A stretch of DNA of 64,000 bases from Neocallimastix lanati (nom. inval.) (GCA_016946835.1 JACVTC010000131.1:169501-233500); one strand, 5' to 3'. Positions 10,296 through 22,103 are shown, counted from the stretch's first letter. The notes: generated from the letters alone by a model not told the origin. A program made the numbers and translations.

Positions 10296-11640
10296 TCAAT
10301 TAGTTGCTGTGTTGAATTGAATTTTTAAAATTTTGAATGGACCGTTATAAAAAGGTTCTAACTTATTACGGCTAAAGTTTCTAACTAAGACTAGATCACT
10401 AACTTTTAGTTCTCTTCCTTTGTTCATGCTTATTTGTTCTTCTCTTCTTGTTGCCCAATACTTGTTGGCATTCTTTACATTTTCGCATGCTTCTCTTTTC
10501 CATTGGTAGTGTCGAACAAATTTTTCCATGAGAATTTCGTCGTAAGATTTATTGGCGTTTTCAATTGTTCTTATGGCTATATCGTAGGGCTGTTGATCTT
10601 CTCTTCCATATACTAGTTAAAAACTGGAATGACCTGTAGTTGTATTTTTAGTTGTTCTAAGAGCCCATAGAGCAGAAGGCAGAACTTTATCCCAATCTTG
10701 ATTTTTTTTCCTAATAAACGAAACAATTTTCCAATTTCTTTATTTCGGTTTTCAGTGAGACCATTGGATTCAGGGTGATAAGTAGCTATGAATTTTACAT
10801 GAACATCATAAAGGTCAAGAAAGATTTTTGTCATGTCGGAGGTGAACTGGACTCCATTATCAGTATTAATAACTTGGGGAACACCATGTCTAGCAAAAAC
10901 GTTAATTATAAATTTAATTACATCATACGAAGTTATATTCTCAGTAGGTTCCGCTTCAACCCATTTAGTGAAATAATCAACTATAACAATAATATATTGA
11001 TTGCTATTTCTTGTTTTTGGCAAAGGTCCTATAATATCTAATCCTAAGTGTACGAATGGACCTTCTTCTTTTGTTGGATGGTTTTCAGTTGGTTCTGGAT
11101 ATGGTTGAGGACGGTTTAATTGGCATTTTTCGCAATTACTAACAATTCTTCTGATGTCTTTAATCATATTGTTCCAGTAGAAATTTTTCTTGACTCTTTG
11201 ATAAGTTTTAAAATATCCTTCGTGGCCAATATTATGAGCTTTCAATATTAATTTAAATTTTTCATTTTCATCTGTTATTAATTTTCTATAATTTCCATTG
11301 TCAATAAAATAATCTTCTCCGTCAATAACTGTAAACTTTTCGATGATAAATTCTTTTATAATTTGGATAATAATTCTTCGTCATTTCCATTAGTTTTTTA
11401 GTTAACAAGACTTTTCAATCTTCCTTACTTTTCATTTTTGAAAGTGCAACTGCTAAAACGTTTTTTTACCGGATTCACATTTTATATTAATTCCAAGCAT
11501 ACTAGCGGTTAGACACCATCTTGCTTGCCTTGCATTCAAAGGTTCTTTATTCTTAAATAAACCAACTAATGGTTTATAATCTGTATAAATAGTTGTAGGT
11601 AATGGGTTTCCTTCAATATAAGATTTAAATTTAGTTGTAC
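10296..11640 (-). pseudogene. RNase H-integrase remnant of element L
   Basis: Read on the minus strand, 11640-11280 gives an RNase H tail (IYTDYKPLVGLFKNKEP) with stops. 11245-10613 gives an integrase zinc finger and catalytic core (LGLDIIGPL, NTDNGVQF, SNGLTENRNKE). After LLGKK the frame shifts, and 10529-10296 continues the C-terminal domain (LVLVRNFSRNKLEPFYNGP). Frameshifts at about 11400 and 10690 and a stop near 10618 make it non-functional. Confidence 0.85.
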
Positions 11641-12141
11641 AGTAAAAAAAGGCACTTTATATAATAAAGTGCCTTATAACTAACACAAAAAAAAATAAAA
11701 AAAAAATAAAAAAAAACAATCTTACGACTTCGATGACGTAAGCTCCTTATTCGCCAGAGCTTGGAAAGTACCCGCACCTTCGTGTGTTGAAACATTGAAG
11801 GCTGAAGTATTATTATCTGGTCGGTAACCAAATACCTTTGTCTACTTTCCAATTAATTCCCAAAATAACTATTATCCAATAACCTACTATGAATAATAGC
11901 TATTTTGTTGTTTTCTGGAAATACACTGCATATGAGCTCTATCCGCTCCTTGTTATAATTTACAAATTTTTTTTAAGAATCTTATTTTACTTTTTAAATA
12001 ATTTATTTTTATTTATATATATATATCAAACAAACGCCATAGGTTAATCAAATGATTAACGACTTACTTGTTTTTCAATATAATAATAAAAAAAAAAACA
12101 TAAAAAAAATCTATGTAATTTACTATTATTTCTATTTAATT
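11641..12141 (-). other. Leader of element L with a strong hairpin
   Basis: Untranslated leader between the primer-binding site and the RNase H remnant. It contains an A/T homopolymer-rich part and a G+C-richer island (about 11725-11835), similar in kind to the leader islands of B and F. A perfect 11-bp hairpin with a 3-base loop (AGGCACTTTAT/ATAAAGTGCCT, 11650-11674) lies next to the deletion junction. Confidence 0.6.
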
Positions 12142-12158
12142 CCCCGATATCTCCACCA
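12142..12158 (-). other. Primer-binding site of element L
   Basis: On the minus strand TGGTGGAGATATCGGGG, identical to the site in B and F. It lies 6 bp inside the 5' LTR. The tRNA whose 3' end ends ...GATATCTCCACCA was not identified. Confidence 0.8.
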
Positions 12159-12164
12159 TATAAA

Positions 12165-12552
12165 TGTTAAAGTTTAGAGAATTAAATAAAAACAATAAGT
12201 AAATACACAAATTTTATTTATTATTTATTTATTTTATTAATTTATTAATTCTTTATTGATTATTAATTGATTTTTTTAAAAATTGGTAGCAAAATTTACA
12301 ACTATATATACTTTTTTTTTAAGGCATAAAAGTTGTTTTTGCCATTAAATTTTATATTATTACATTTTATTTTTTTATAAAAATTATATAAGATTTAATA
12401 TAAAAATATATAGTTTAATACAATTTTTGATTTAATTTTTGATTTTTGAATTTAAAAATTTATTAAAGTACAAAAATAATAATGTACACATAATGTATTA
12501 GAAATGAATCGTAGATTTAATTAAGAATGCATTATTTGGTACATTCTTATCA
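12165..12552 (-). repeat. Right (5') LTR of element L
   Basis: Runs TGTTAAAGTTTAGAG...ACATTCTTATCA on the plus strand. It lacks the ~460-bp middle part present in the left LTR. Followed by the ATAA target duplication. Confidence 0.8.
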
Positions 12553-12556
12553 ATAA

Positions 12557-13690
12557 TGGAACAACACAGGAAATTATTAAAATTTATTATAGTAATAATA
12601 TATTCGATTATTTTTATTTATCTTTATTAAGTAATTTCTATTTTTGAAAGAGAGAGTTTTTAATTATTTTATTTTCATAATTTCTTAAATATTTAATATT
12701 CTATCAATTTGATTTGTTAGTATTAAAAATTTTAATTTAATTGGTTTCAAATTTATATATAAATTATTATAAATCATTAATATAAATTATTATAAAATTT
12801 TAATACAAATTATTACAAGATTTTAATATAAAACTATTATAGAATATAAATATAAAACTATTATAAAATATTGATATAAACTATTATAAAATATTGATAT
12901 AAATTATTATAAAGTATTGTTAACAAATATTATAATCTTTTTAGTATATATATTAAATAAATTGATTGATTAGGTAAGATTATTGCTATATCTTTCCTAA
13001 TTTGGGTTAAATTGGTCAGGTCAAGATGTTCTTATTAATTATAACAATTTAATTAAATTTAAATAATAAATAACACACACAGAGTTTTATAATTAAGATT
13101 TCAATATTTAAGATTTATGTTTTATTAGAACTTTATTTAATATATATTTTAATAATAAATTTTAACTAAGATTAATATAAAGAATTATTCATTGTTATAA
13201 TTAATTCATTAACTTTTATGTTAATAGTTTAAATTAGATTAATAAGTTAATAATCTTACAAAAAATTCAAAATATGGAATTTCTAATCCTTTTTATACTA
13301 AATTAAAATAATAATTAACAATATAATTAAATAATACATTCTAATCTTAATATATTTATTTTATATAACTATATAAAATATAATAATAAAATAATACTGA
13401 TAAGAATCTTATAATACAATAACTATATAATTATTCATAAAACAATTTAATAATAAAACTAATTTAATAATAAAATATAAAATAAAATAAAATAAAATAT
13501 TAAAACTAATTAAAAATTCTCTTTCGGAAATCTTTAGAATGATAAAGAATTCCTTAGAATCTTTTAGAAAATAATTGAATAAAAATATATAATAATAAAA
13601 TATTTAAAACTTATAAACTTATTTAAAATATTATAAAACTATTACTAATAACTAATTTTGTATTTTTAATTAATAATAAAATTTAAGATC
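12557..13690. other. A+T-rich stretch, possibly the degenerate 3' LTR of element K
   Basis: No open frame and no protein similarity. A block near 13000-13040 (CTAATTTGGG...CAGGTCAAGATG) resembles one at about 20905-20937 (CTAATTTGGTC...TAGGTCAAGATG). Both could mark the U3 edge of K's LTRs, but boundaries cannot be fixed. Confidence 0.35.
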
Positions 13691-13700
13691 TTCTATTACA

Positions 13701-14736
13701 TTATAGCTTTCGGAGCCGACTTGCAATTGTTCGTTGAGTTTTTACTTGTTTAGTATCAGTTGAGTTAGTATTTTTGGATTTTTTATTTATAAGTTTAGTC
13801 AGAGTTTCAGTAGTATTTTCGTTACTACTATTATTATAATTGTTATCAAAATTTTCTAAATAAAAAATTTTGTCATTATTATTATTATTAAATTTTTCAT
13901 TATAACTATTAACACTGGAATTATTATTTAAATTTTTAAAAATATAATTATTATTATTATTATTTAATTTATTTAAAGAATTAATTATATTATTATCTAA
14001 ATTATTTTTATTAAAATTAACATAAATATTTTCTTCAGAAATATTATTTAAAGGATAATCATTTTTATTCTTATCAGTATTTTCAATCAAAATATCAATA
14101 TTTTTGATTACACTGTTTTCATAATTCCTTTTATTATTAATTTCATTAATTTTTGTTAATAAAGAATAATTATTTGGTAATGAATTTTTATTATCATTTT
14201 TATTACCACTTATGAAAAAATCATTAAAATCATTAATATGATGATTAATTTCGAAAGAATTTTTATTATTATCATCTTCATTAAAAATTGTAGAAAAATT
14301 TTTATTATTAATAGTATTATCAACATCATTAGAAACTATATTATCATTATCATTACAAAAAAAAAATTTTAGAAGGTTTATCAGTATTAATATTATTTTT
14401 ATTAATGTTTTCAGAAAGATTATTAATATTATTTTTATTAAATTTTTCAGAAGGATTATTAATATTATTTTTATTAAAATTTTCAGAAAAATTATTAATA
14501 TTATTTTTATTAAAATTTTCAGAAAAATTATTATTATTTTTATTAGAAAAATTATTATAAGAATTATTAGTATTATTATTAATGCTATTTAAATTTTCAT
14601 AAATATTATTAATATTATTTAAATCTTTAGAAATATTATCAGTATTATTAATATCATTTAAATTTTTAGAGAAATTATCAATATTATTTTTATTATTAAA
14701 ATTTTTAGAAGAACAATTTTTATTATTAATACTATT
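13701..14736 (-). pseudogene. Asn-rich spacer of element K
   Basis: Minus-strand frames rich in Asn, Lys and Glu built from AAT/AAC codons, broken by stops at about 14737 and 14091. The last open part is 129 codons and ends TIASRLRKL. The composition resembles the Asn-rich linkers in the ORF2 of element C. It may be a decayed continuation of the protease ORF or an unconstrained repeat. Confidence 0.45.
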
Positions 14737-16247
14737 CTAATTATTGATATTATTTTTATTATTAGGTTTTTCAAAAATATTATTAATTATATTATTAAAA
14801 TTTTTATTAGAAAAATTTTCGATATTATTATTATTATCAATATTAATTTCACATGGATTATCATGATTATTTATAATGTTAAAATTTTTGTTAGTATTAT
14901 TATTATTAATATCTTTATTAGAAGAACAATTATTATTATAAACTTTAGAAATTTTATCATTAATAATTTTACATTCAAATACATTCTTTAAATAATTATC
15001 ATTCTTATTTATATTATCATTAATATTGCAAAAATTATTTTCATCTTTATCATCATGATTTCCAAATGAATTATTAATATCGTTATTATCATTATTTTCT
15101 TCATATAAAATTTGAATATATTTATCTTTAGTGATTAGTAAATAATCATCTAGCACATCTTTATTCAATTCTTCTTCGAATTCATCTTTAATATCATCTT
15201 CCTCATCTTCTATTTCTGTCACACTTTCAAAACTTCCTATCTTTCGTATCTCATCTGTTTTTTGATATAAGGTGTGATCAGACAAGTCCATAATAATATT
15301 CATTCTAACTAGCGCATCCACACCAATTAATACTTGGAAAATATCATCTTTTTCAACCAATCTAAAGATTTCCTTAGAAGTAATATTTCCAATTGTTATT
15401 TCTATTTCATATAATTTTGAAATGAGCGTGGTATTAGTACAAGCTTGATATAAGGTTTCTTTAATAGCAGAAATAGGTTTAAAAGGAATTTTATTATTTA
15501 TCATGAAGGTTTTGGTGATCATATTAATAGAAGAACAGGAATCTAAATATACTGTAGTTTCTACGTTTTCTACCTTACATTTTGTTTTTACAATCTTATC
15601 TTTTTTAATTGTTGATAAGATTGTTTCTTCATCTTCTATAATTGTTGTAAACTTTAAGGCTTTAGATAATTCAGTTCTCAATTTAGGATTGATATTGAGC
15701 AACTGTCCGATGGTAATATTAGCGAACTTATTTCCAATATCGTCCACAATATTATAATTATCTTGATTTCCTTTTATTTTTAATTTTTTTGTAATATTTT
15801 CCTTATTGGATTTTTCTACCTTTTTTTCACTTGGAAGTTGTATTTCTTTAGCTAATTCTTTTATTTCTTTTGCTCTTTCTTTCTTGTTTCTTCTTTTTGC
15901 TTCTTCAATTGAGGGTTCATTTATAAAAGATGGATCAAGATGATTTAACGTTTCTGTTTCTTTTTGATTTTCATTTCCTTTATTATTACTATTAGTTTCA
16001 CTTTCTGGTTCCATTTCCATTTGTTCCTGATTATTTGATGGAACTTTAATTGGTTGAGGATTTTCTTATAAACTTTTCTTAGTTGCTTTCTTATATGGTT
16101 TATTTTCATTAGTTTTTCTACTTCTTCTTTCAGCTACAATGGCTATTTCTTTATTATCTTCTATATTCGAAGATTCCTTAGTTCCAGTAAGTGAATTAGT
16201 TAAAAGAGTTGTATTGGTTTGATTTATGTAAGTATTCCTTCTCCCAT
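14737..16247 (-). pseudogene. Protease region (pro-pol 5' part) of element K
   Basis: Entered by -1 frameshift from gag at 16254-16260. The frame runs FKLLNGRRNTYINQTN... and meets a TAA at 16066-16068, then stays open for 427 codons from 16020. It contains the acidic linker (LDPSFINEPS), a conserved ITIGQLLNINPKLRTEL block and an aspartic protease with active site LDSCSSINMIT, ending in a domain with LIGVDALV. The same order is seen in C and E. The reverse transcriptase that follows in C is missing. Confidence 0.75.
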
Positions 16248-17360
16248 TTAGAAGTTTAAAGGTTGATTATAGTTACTAAAGAAATTTTGGTTATTATTAA
16301 TAGGATCTATGTTATTATAATTAGGATTTGAACCGTTATAACTAGTATTATTATAATTAGTATTAACATTAAAGTTTCCATTTGAGTTATAATGATTTAC
16401 ATTATTAGTATTAATATTAGAGTTTCTATTTAAATTACTAATATTATTACTATCATAGTTATTATTATTGTTTAGATTATGATTTCTGTTTGTATTGCTG
16501 TTATTTGTAATGTAGAGATTATTGTTATTAAGTCTTCCAGTAGCTTCCATATCAGCTAGTTCTTGATAAGTATAAGGACAATCTTGCATCCTATGACAAG
16601 GTTGATGACATTTAAAACAATTTAGATTAATATTATTAGACATAAAATTTTGATTTCTTAAATTATTTTTAGTTCCGGATATTTTATTATTGCTAAAGTT
16701 ATTATTCATGTTGTTAAAATTTGGATTATTGTTATTATAATTATTACCACTATTATAACCATTCCGGAAATGATTTATATTTCTGTTATTAATAGAGTTA
16801 TTATAATTATTATTATAAGAATTTCGATAATTATTATTATAATTATTTGAATGATTATAACCATTATTTTTATTATAATTATTATATTTATAATAATTAT
16901 AATTAGAGCGATAATTATTGTAGTCACAATTATTAGGATTGTAATAATTTCTATTATTATAATTATTATTATAATTATTTGGAAAAATAGAATTTAGACC
17001 TCCATAAGTATTGGTAAACATAACGACATTTCTATTTCTATTAGGCCTTTCAGATGCAGTCTCTGCAAGTTCAGCTATTTTAAATGCTTCTTCTAAATTA
17101 GCTGGTTGAGAAGTTATTACTTCCTTTCTAGCATATCGACGACTTAATAATGAATCCATGTAATCATTAATAGTAATAAATGCTTGACTTTCTGGAGTAA
17201 GTGATCCGTATAATTTAGCGTATCTCCAGTTAAAGTCTTTAATTGATTCACCCTTTTGTATTTTGAGTGATTTTAGGTTAAAGCAATTTTCTTGAGGAGT
17301 AATATCTAAAAACTTTTCAATGGCTGTTTTAATATCCGTAATACTTGGATATATGATCAT
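16248..17360 (-). CDS. Gag of element K, N-terminus damaged
   Basis: The 370-residue frame corresponds to C Gag from its residue ~80 onward (YPSITDIKTAIEKFL, RYAKLYGSL). It continues through an Asn/Tyr-rich region (residues ~125-230, ~245-340) to a knuckle CFKCHQPCHRMQDC that keeps the CX2CX4HX4C spacing but lacks the usual Gly. Upstream of the Met, similarity continues through an in-frame TAG near 17400, so the true start is lost. It ends at TAA 16248-16250, two codons after the slippery heptamer. Confidence 0.75.
   Translation of the reverse strand: MIIYPSITDIKTAIEKFLDITPQENCFNLKSLKIQKGESIKDFNWRYAKLYGSLTPESQAFITINDYMDSLLSRRYARKEVITSQPANLEEAFKIAELAETASERPNRNRNVVMFTNTYGGLNSIFPNNYNNNYNNRNYYNPNNCDYNNYRSNYNYYKYNNYNKNNGYNHSNNYNNNYRNSYNNNYNNSINNRNINHFRNGYNSGNNYNNNNPNFNNMNNNFSNNKISGTKNNLRNQNFMSNNINLNCFKCHQPCHRMQDCPYTYQELADMEATGRLNNNNLYITNNSNTNRNHNLNNNNNYDSNNISNLNRNSNINTNNVNHYNSNGNFNVNTNYNNTSYNGSNPNYNNIDPINNNQNFFSNYNQPLNF
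16254..16260 (-). promoter_or_regulatory. -1 ribosomal frameshift site of element K
   Basis: Minus strand T TTA AAC in the gag frame, one codon (TTC) before the gag stop. A -1 slip enters the protease frame. It is followed by ATGGGAGAAGG, as in element C. The same heptamer type occurs at this place in B, C and F. Confidence 0.75.
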
Positions 17361-18308
17361 TTCAGCCTCTTCATCTTCTTCTTTAACTGTTCCTGCCTAT
17401 TGAAACAAGGGCTTTATGGATTTTTCAATTAAAGGTCTGATATTGAAACCTTATTAAATAGCGCTCTACCCACCCTCTAATACAAGTAAACGCTCTTATC
17501 TACTCTCTAATAAAAAGTTATTTTAATAATTTATTATACCTGAATTTAATCAAGCCACTAATAAATTACCATATATTGTATATTCCAGGAAAACGATGCT
17601 GATTTTAGAAATAATTAATAATAATAATTTTTATTTAATTAATAATACGGAATTACTTAATTCACCTATCCCAATCGATGAGCCTTTAGCTATAGAGTTT
17701 TTCATTTAACAGCCGCTCTCCCTGATGGTAGGTACTGAATGAATTTAGTATTCTAATATAAAGAAAATAAATTTTAAAATTAATAATTATAAAACTTATT
17801 TATTATTGTTGAATAAAACTAATTATTCCAAGTTTTTCAATATCTTGAAAAATCCTCTTGATAGACTTTCCAGATAGAACAAACTCTCTTGATGGAAGTA
17901 ATTATTATAATAATAAATAAGAATTGAGCGGAAGTGCTCTTCTAAAATGTAAATTTTTTTTTTTGAATTATTATAATAATATTATTATAAACTATTATTA
18001 TATATGAATAATATATATATATATATTTTTATTTTTTTTTATTATTATTTTTATTATTATTATTATTAGTAAAAATAAATGTTTTATTATAACAAATAAA
18101 ATTTACAATTTAAGTTTCACAAAAAATTTTTTTTTTTTTTTTTTATAAATTTTGTGAAACTAAGTAAAAAAAATTAAATAATTTTTCCCAAAAAAAATCA
18201 AAGTTTTATAAATTTTAAATTCCCTTTAATAAAAAATAAGTTTAAATAAAAAAAATTATATGTTTAATATTTATTTTAAGGTTTCTTTTCATCTTATAAT
18301 GTGTTTCA

Positions 18309-18328
18309 GGCGCCCGGATTCTCCACCA
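18309..18328 (-). other. Primer-binding site of element K
   Basis: Minus strand TGGTGGAGAATCCGGGCG..., 8 bp inside the LTR end. It shares TGGTGGAGA with B, F and L but differs downstream, so a different or diverged tRNA primes K. Its closest coding relative C uses an unrelated site. Confidence 0.7.
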
Positions 18329-18336
18329 AATTTTTA

Positions 18337-18490
18337 TGATACGGGCTGGGGTTGAAACACCAAGATATTCAAAACAAAAAAAATAAATATTAACACATAA
18401 CTATAAAAATAAATTTGGAAACAAGAAAAAATAAATTAATTTTTAAAATATTCTTTATTTAAATTTTAAAATTAAAATTATTTGTTCCCC
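18337..18490 (-). repeat. 5' LTR of element K, U5 side
   Basis: Plus strand begins TGATACGGGCTGGGG, matching the TGATAC... outer ends of C-type LTRs read in reverse. It is interrupted at 18490 by solo LTR J, and the remainder after 19467 is not clearly separable from other repeats. Confidence 0.55.
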
Positions 18491-18495
18491 GTTGT

Positions 18496-19462
18496 TGTAA
18501 AATATTTAATAATTTGAATACGTATTTAAATGTAATGTAATGTAAATTATTGTGGATAAAAAATGTTTTCCAAATTTTTAATATAAATTTAAATGTATTC
18601 CAAATTATTAATTTAAATAATTTTCTCAAAAATTTATGACTAAATTATTTGGAGAATTTACGTAACAATTACTCAGTTTGAATCACGAAACTTCATAAAT
18701 TAAAAAATAATTAGTCATTAATTAGTTAAATTAAAATAATTAAAGGAATATTGCCTTTTCCGTTTGTTTACAAAAACTTGCCGTTTTGTTTACTTGTCTT
18801 TTAAATTATAGAAATTCTAAAAATAAAAATAGCAAGTTGTGGTTTAGTAAATTGGTTTTCACAACTTGGCAAAATTTAAATTAAATATATGGATAGAATA
18901 TATTTAATCATATAATTAATGAATTAAACTCTAAATTTTCTTCATAGAAAATTTTAGAAAAATTAGATAGTTTTAAATAGGATTTATATTAAAATAATTC
19001 ATAACATTTCATGTAATTTATTATATAATGTAATTGATAATATAAAATAATATGTTTATGTAATTTATTAAAATTTATTTTGATTTAAAACTTTATTTTG
19101 AAAAAGTATAAAAAGAGTTAATTTTTCAACTATTGAACGATAGTTGGAAAATCGTATAGTAATAGGTAAATTTAAATTTTATTATTAGTTTCGTAACTAT
19201 TATTAGAATAGTTATTTTCTTATAAAACAATTTTATTATAGTTTGTAAAATCTTAACTGCTAGTGGGAACTCCGGAAAGGACCCTGCGTTACCCAGTTAA
19301 GTGGTTGTTGAAAATTAGTTAATAAATATGACAAATAAATAAAAGAAATTAAAAAAAAAATAATTAATTAATTAATAGAGGTTTAGGATATAGTGTTATT
19401 AGTGTAGTAAAGTTAGTATAGAATAGCCACAAACCTAGACTTGATAAGTATTTTATTTTACA
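18496..19462 (+). repeat. Solo LTR, family J
   Basis: 967-bp LTR with perfect 8-bp ends TGTAAAAT...ATTTTACA and a 5-bp duplication GTTGT (18491-18495, 19463-19467). A TATA box (GTATAAAAAG, about 19106) is followed by hairpin CAACTAT/ATAGTTG (19127-19146). A G+C-richer block at 19252-19301 folds with an outer 8-bp stem CTTAACTG/CAGTTAAG. No internal region remains, so it formed by LTR-LTR recombination. Confidence 0.88.
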
Positions 19463-19481
19463 GTTGTAACGAATACTAAAA

Positions 19482-20230
19482 TGTAATAATTTAATTAAAA
19501 AATTATAATTAAATTATTAATCATTAATATTAGCTCTAACTGCTAATATTAAAGGTTTAAAAAAGAATCATACTTACCTATGGTTCTTTCTAATTTTCGA
19601 GTTTATTATAACGAATTATAATAGACGAAACACTAAAATTGATAAAGAAAAGTTTTAATTATAAAATCTGTTTTATTAAAATAATTTGTTTTATTATTTA
19701 TTAGAAATTTTAAATGTTAAAACTATTGTTATTATTATTATATTATAATTGTTATAATAATAACTCTTGATTTCTCAAAGAGAACTCAAGAGCTTTATTT
19801 ATACTTTTTTGTCAAAATAAGGTTAAAATCAAAAGGGGTTCTAATCTTAACAAATCTCTTATCTAGGAAAAGACTAGAAGAAAAACCTAGATAAGTTTTT
19901 TGATCGATATTCTATCCATATCGATCATCGAGTTAATTAAGTAAAACCGATTACTTTTAAGAAGTAATTGGAAAAACCTTAATTAACCGATTAATTAATC
20001 TAATATAATGATCGAAAGTAAAAGAATAAAATAATGAAAATTATTTCGATCATAAAATTTAAAATTTAATCTATTTAGTTCTATTTTATAGAACTTTGCG
20101 TAAAAAAATATAAAACAATACATTAATAATAAAATACATGATTAATACAATACGGAATACATGATAGAATACAGAATAGTGTTTTAGTTTATGATTTAAT
20201 AAGTGAAAGAAAACTAAAACTAATAAATTT
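19482..20230 (-). repeat. I-family LTR part (I4), interrupted
   Basis: Plus strand starts TGTAATAATTTAATT, the reverse of the I-family end. It contains the I-family hairpin (19764-19792), a reversed TATA region and the block with ATCTAGGAAAAGACTAG and ATCGATATTCTATCC that matches 28060-28330 in reverse. It is then split by the SINE at 20244. An I-type end (ATAGATTCTTACA) at about 21580 may be its far end, with further unassigned A+T-rich sequence in between. Confidence 0.6.
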
Positions 20231-20243
20231 AATAATTAAGTGA
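20231..20243. repeat. Target-site duplication of the SINE, left copy
   Basis: AATAATTAAGTGA, repeated exactly at 20701-20713. Three preceding T bases also match but are ambiguous with the T tail. Confidence 0.9.
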
Positions 20244-20700
20244 GCCATGTTGGTCCAGTCGGTTAGGACGATACAGGTCACTGTAGAGGGCGGGGTTCGA
20301 ATCCTCGGCATGGCACCAAATAATCGGATGAGGTTTCTATCCTGGGATATCATGAGACCACACGTGATGTCCATAAGGCTTTCCCTCAGATGATTATTTC
20401 ACCCAACCCTGATACTACGCTTTGAATTGAAGCATAGACCTTGATGATTGTAAAATTTCCAATCGCCAATGATTACACCCACTAGGGAGGAGTTAATGGT
20501 TCCGTTCTGATGCTCGTGGTCATTAGAGATATATGTAGGAACGTTAGGAATGCATCTCCGGGCAGTGTGTAACGACGATTGAGAGCGGCGAAGCTGATAC
20601 AGTATGCCAATAACTCATCACCTTACAGTTAATTAATAACTGTATGGCCATATGGGAGATGGGTACCCATATGTGCAAGTCTATGTTTTTTGTTTTTTTT
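20244..20700 (+). mobile_element. tRNA-derived SINE with T-rich tail
   Basis: 457-bp element with about twice the G+C content of its surroundings. The head (20244-20314) folds like a tRNA in acceptor (GCCATGT/GCATGGC), D (GTCC/GGAC) and T (CGGGG/CCTCG) stems. Its A box TGGTCCAGTCGG (20251-20262) and B box GGTTCGAATCC (20294-20304) match the pol III consensus exactly. The anticodon arm does not form a normal 7-base loop. A ~340-bp unrelated body follows and ends with two hairpins, TACAGTTA/TAACTGTA and CATATGGG/CCCATATG, and then a T-rich tail. The 13-bp perfect target duplications show insertion by target-primed reverse transcription with a LINE partner not present here. It has no coding capacity. 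Confidence 0.9.
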
Positions 20701-20713
20701 AATAATTAAGTGA

Positions 20714-21592
20714 ATAATTAAATAAATTTAATATTATTTTAAATGTATAAAAATTATTTGATTAAATAAATTTTTAATATTAAACTAAATAAAATTTTAA
20801 TATATAATTAAATAAATTATTAATTATAATTAGGTGTATAAATGAAATATGAGTTAAATAAAAGTTATATTAATTATAACCTAACTATGTCAAAGTTTTG
20901 TACTAATTTGGTCTTAACGATTAGGTCAAGATGCCAAATTATAGTAATTAATTAATAATTTAATTTTATTCTTATTTAAAACATATTATTATTATAAATA
21001 AGTCTTTTATTTAAAATATAAGTTTTATTTAATATTAATAATATTTTATTACATTATTATTTTATATAATTATTACTATAATTTAAATTGCAATAATCCT
21101 ACAAAGGATTAATCAAAAGAATTTAAACATGTATTTATATAAAATAATTAATTATTAAAATATTAATTATTAATATGAATATGTAAATAATATTAATATA
21201 AGTTTGATATTGATAATATAAAGTTAGATAATAATATAAATATTTAATATAAATAAAATATAAAATTAAATATTGCTAAATATTATAATTTATAATTAAA
21301 ATATAATATGTAGAAATTAATTTAATATGACAATCACGTGTTTACATTATTTAATATATATTAAATTCAATATGTTAATAATATTTAGTAATTAGTTGGC
21401 CTAGACTAATTCCTAAATATTTTAATAAAGTTAATTTAATAATAATTATTATATTATTATTTTTTATTAATATTGAAATTCAAATAACTGAATTATCGAA
21501 ATTGAAATTGAATTGAAATTCAGTTATTATCTTAACAAACTAAGAAAATATAATTATTTTGTTAAAAATAATTATAGATTCTTACATAAAAT
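20714..21592. other. A+T-rich repeat debris between the SINE and M2
   Basis: No gene. At about 21535-21585 the plus strand reads CTAAGAAAATATAATT...ATAGATTCTTACA, the reverse of an I-family LTR start (compare 27759-27810). The rest could be more of the same minus-strand LTR enlarged by other insertions, but no clear boundary is seen. Confidence 0.4.
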
Positions 21593-22099
21593 TGATACGA
21601 TATTTTTATTAAACATCAATATCAATATTTATTTTATTTTATTTGGACGATAACAGTATGGAATAATTGACAAAATAATATATTCTAATATTATATAGAA
21701 TAATACACACAATAATAATATTCACACTTTAATATTTAGTTTATTTATTTTATTTATTTATTATCATTCATCAATAAAAATACATCATCAATATAAATAT
21801 TTGTTAACTAGTTAAAATATAATTAAATCATTCAATAAAATATAATTAATTACTAAAATCTCTTATGTTATTAATGTAAACTAAATATAAAACTACACTA
21901 AACTATACTAATAAACATGTTTATAGGTTAAATTATTAATAAAACTAAATTAATATTAATAAAAGAACCATTCCTTAAACTATTATTATTTACTAACTAT
22001 ATATATTATTACTAAATTATTATTAACCAATAAGATTTCACTAAATAATTCCTAACCTAATTTTCACTAAATTATGGTATTTATGGTGGTACCGTATCA
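21593..22099 (-). repeat. Solo LTR M2, C-like
   Basis: Plus strand TGATACGATATTTT...GGTACCGTATCA, 507 bp. Flanked by AAAT at 21589-21592 and 22100-22103. The start resembles the reversed LTR of C (TGATACGTTATTTTT), hence a minus-strand assignment. The second AAAT also begins the flank of M3. Confidence 0.75.
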
Positions 22100-22103
22100 A
22101 AAT

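Larger units (their letters stand above)
9350..12552 (-). mobile_element. Element L: internally deleted Ty3/gypsy element of the B/F lineage
   Basis: Minus-strand element bounded by LTRs at 9350-10195 and 12165-12552, with a 4-bp duplication ATAA (9346-9349 and 12553-12556). It keeps the 5' LTR, primer-binding site, leader, part of RNase H, integrase, polypurine tract (GTCGGGGCATCT in minus sense) and 3' LTR. Gag, protease and reverse transcriptase are gone: the leader joins RNase H at about 11641. It cannot code for its own movement. Its integrase protein is closest to that of B. Confidence 0.85.
13701..18490 (-). mobile_element. Element K: Ty3/gypsy element of the C/E lineage, gag and protease only
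   Basis: Minus-strand element. From right to left it has an LTR end (18337-18490, cut by solo LTR J), a primer-binding site (18309-18328), a leader, gag, a frameshift site, a protease region and an Asn-rich spacer ending about 13701. No reverse transcriptase, RNase H or integrase is recognisable, so it is truncated or depends on related elements. It carries stop codons in gag (about 17400) and after the frameshift site (16066-16068). Confidence 0.75.

Noticed and set aside
20244-20314. Functional tRNA gene ending in encoded CCA
   Set aside because: The acceptor, D and T arms fold, but the anticodon arm does not, and the unit continues into a 340-bp body with target duplications at the outer ends, so it is a SINE head.
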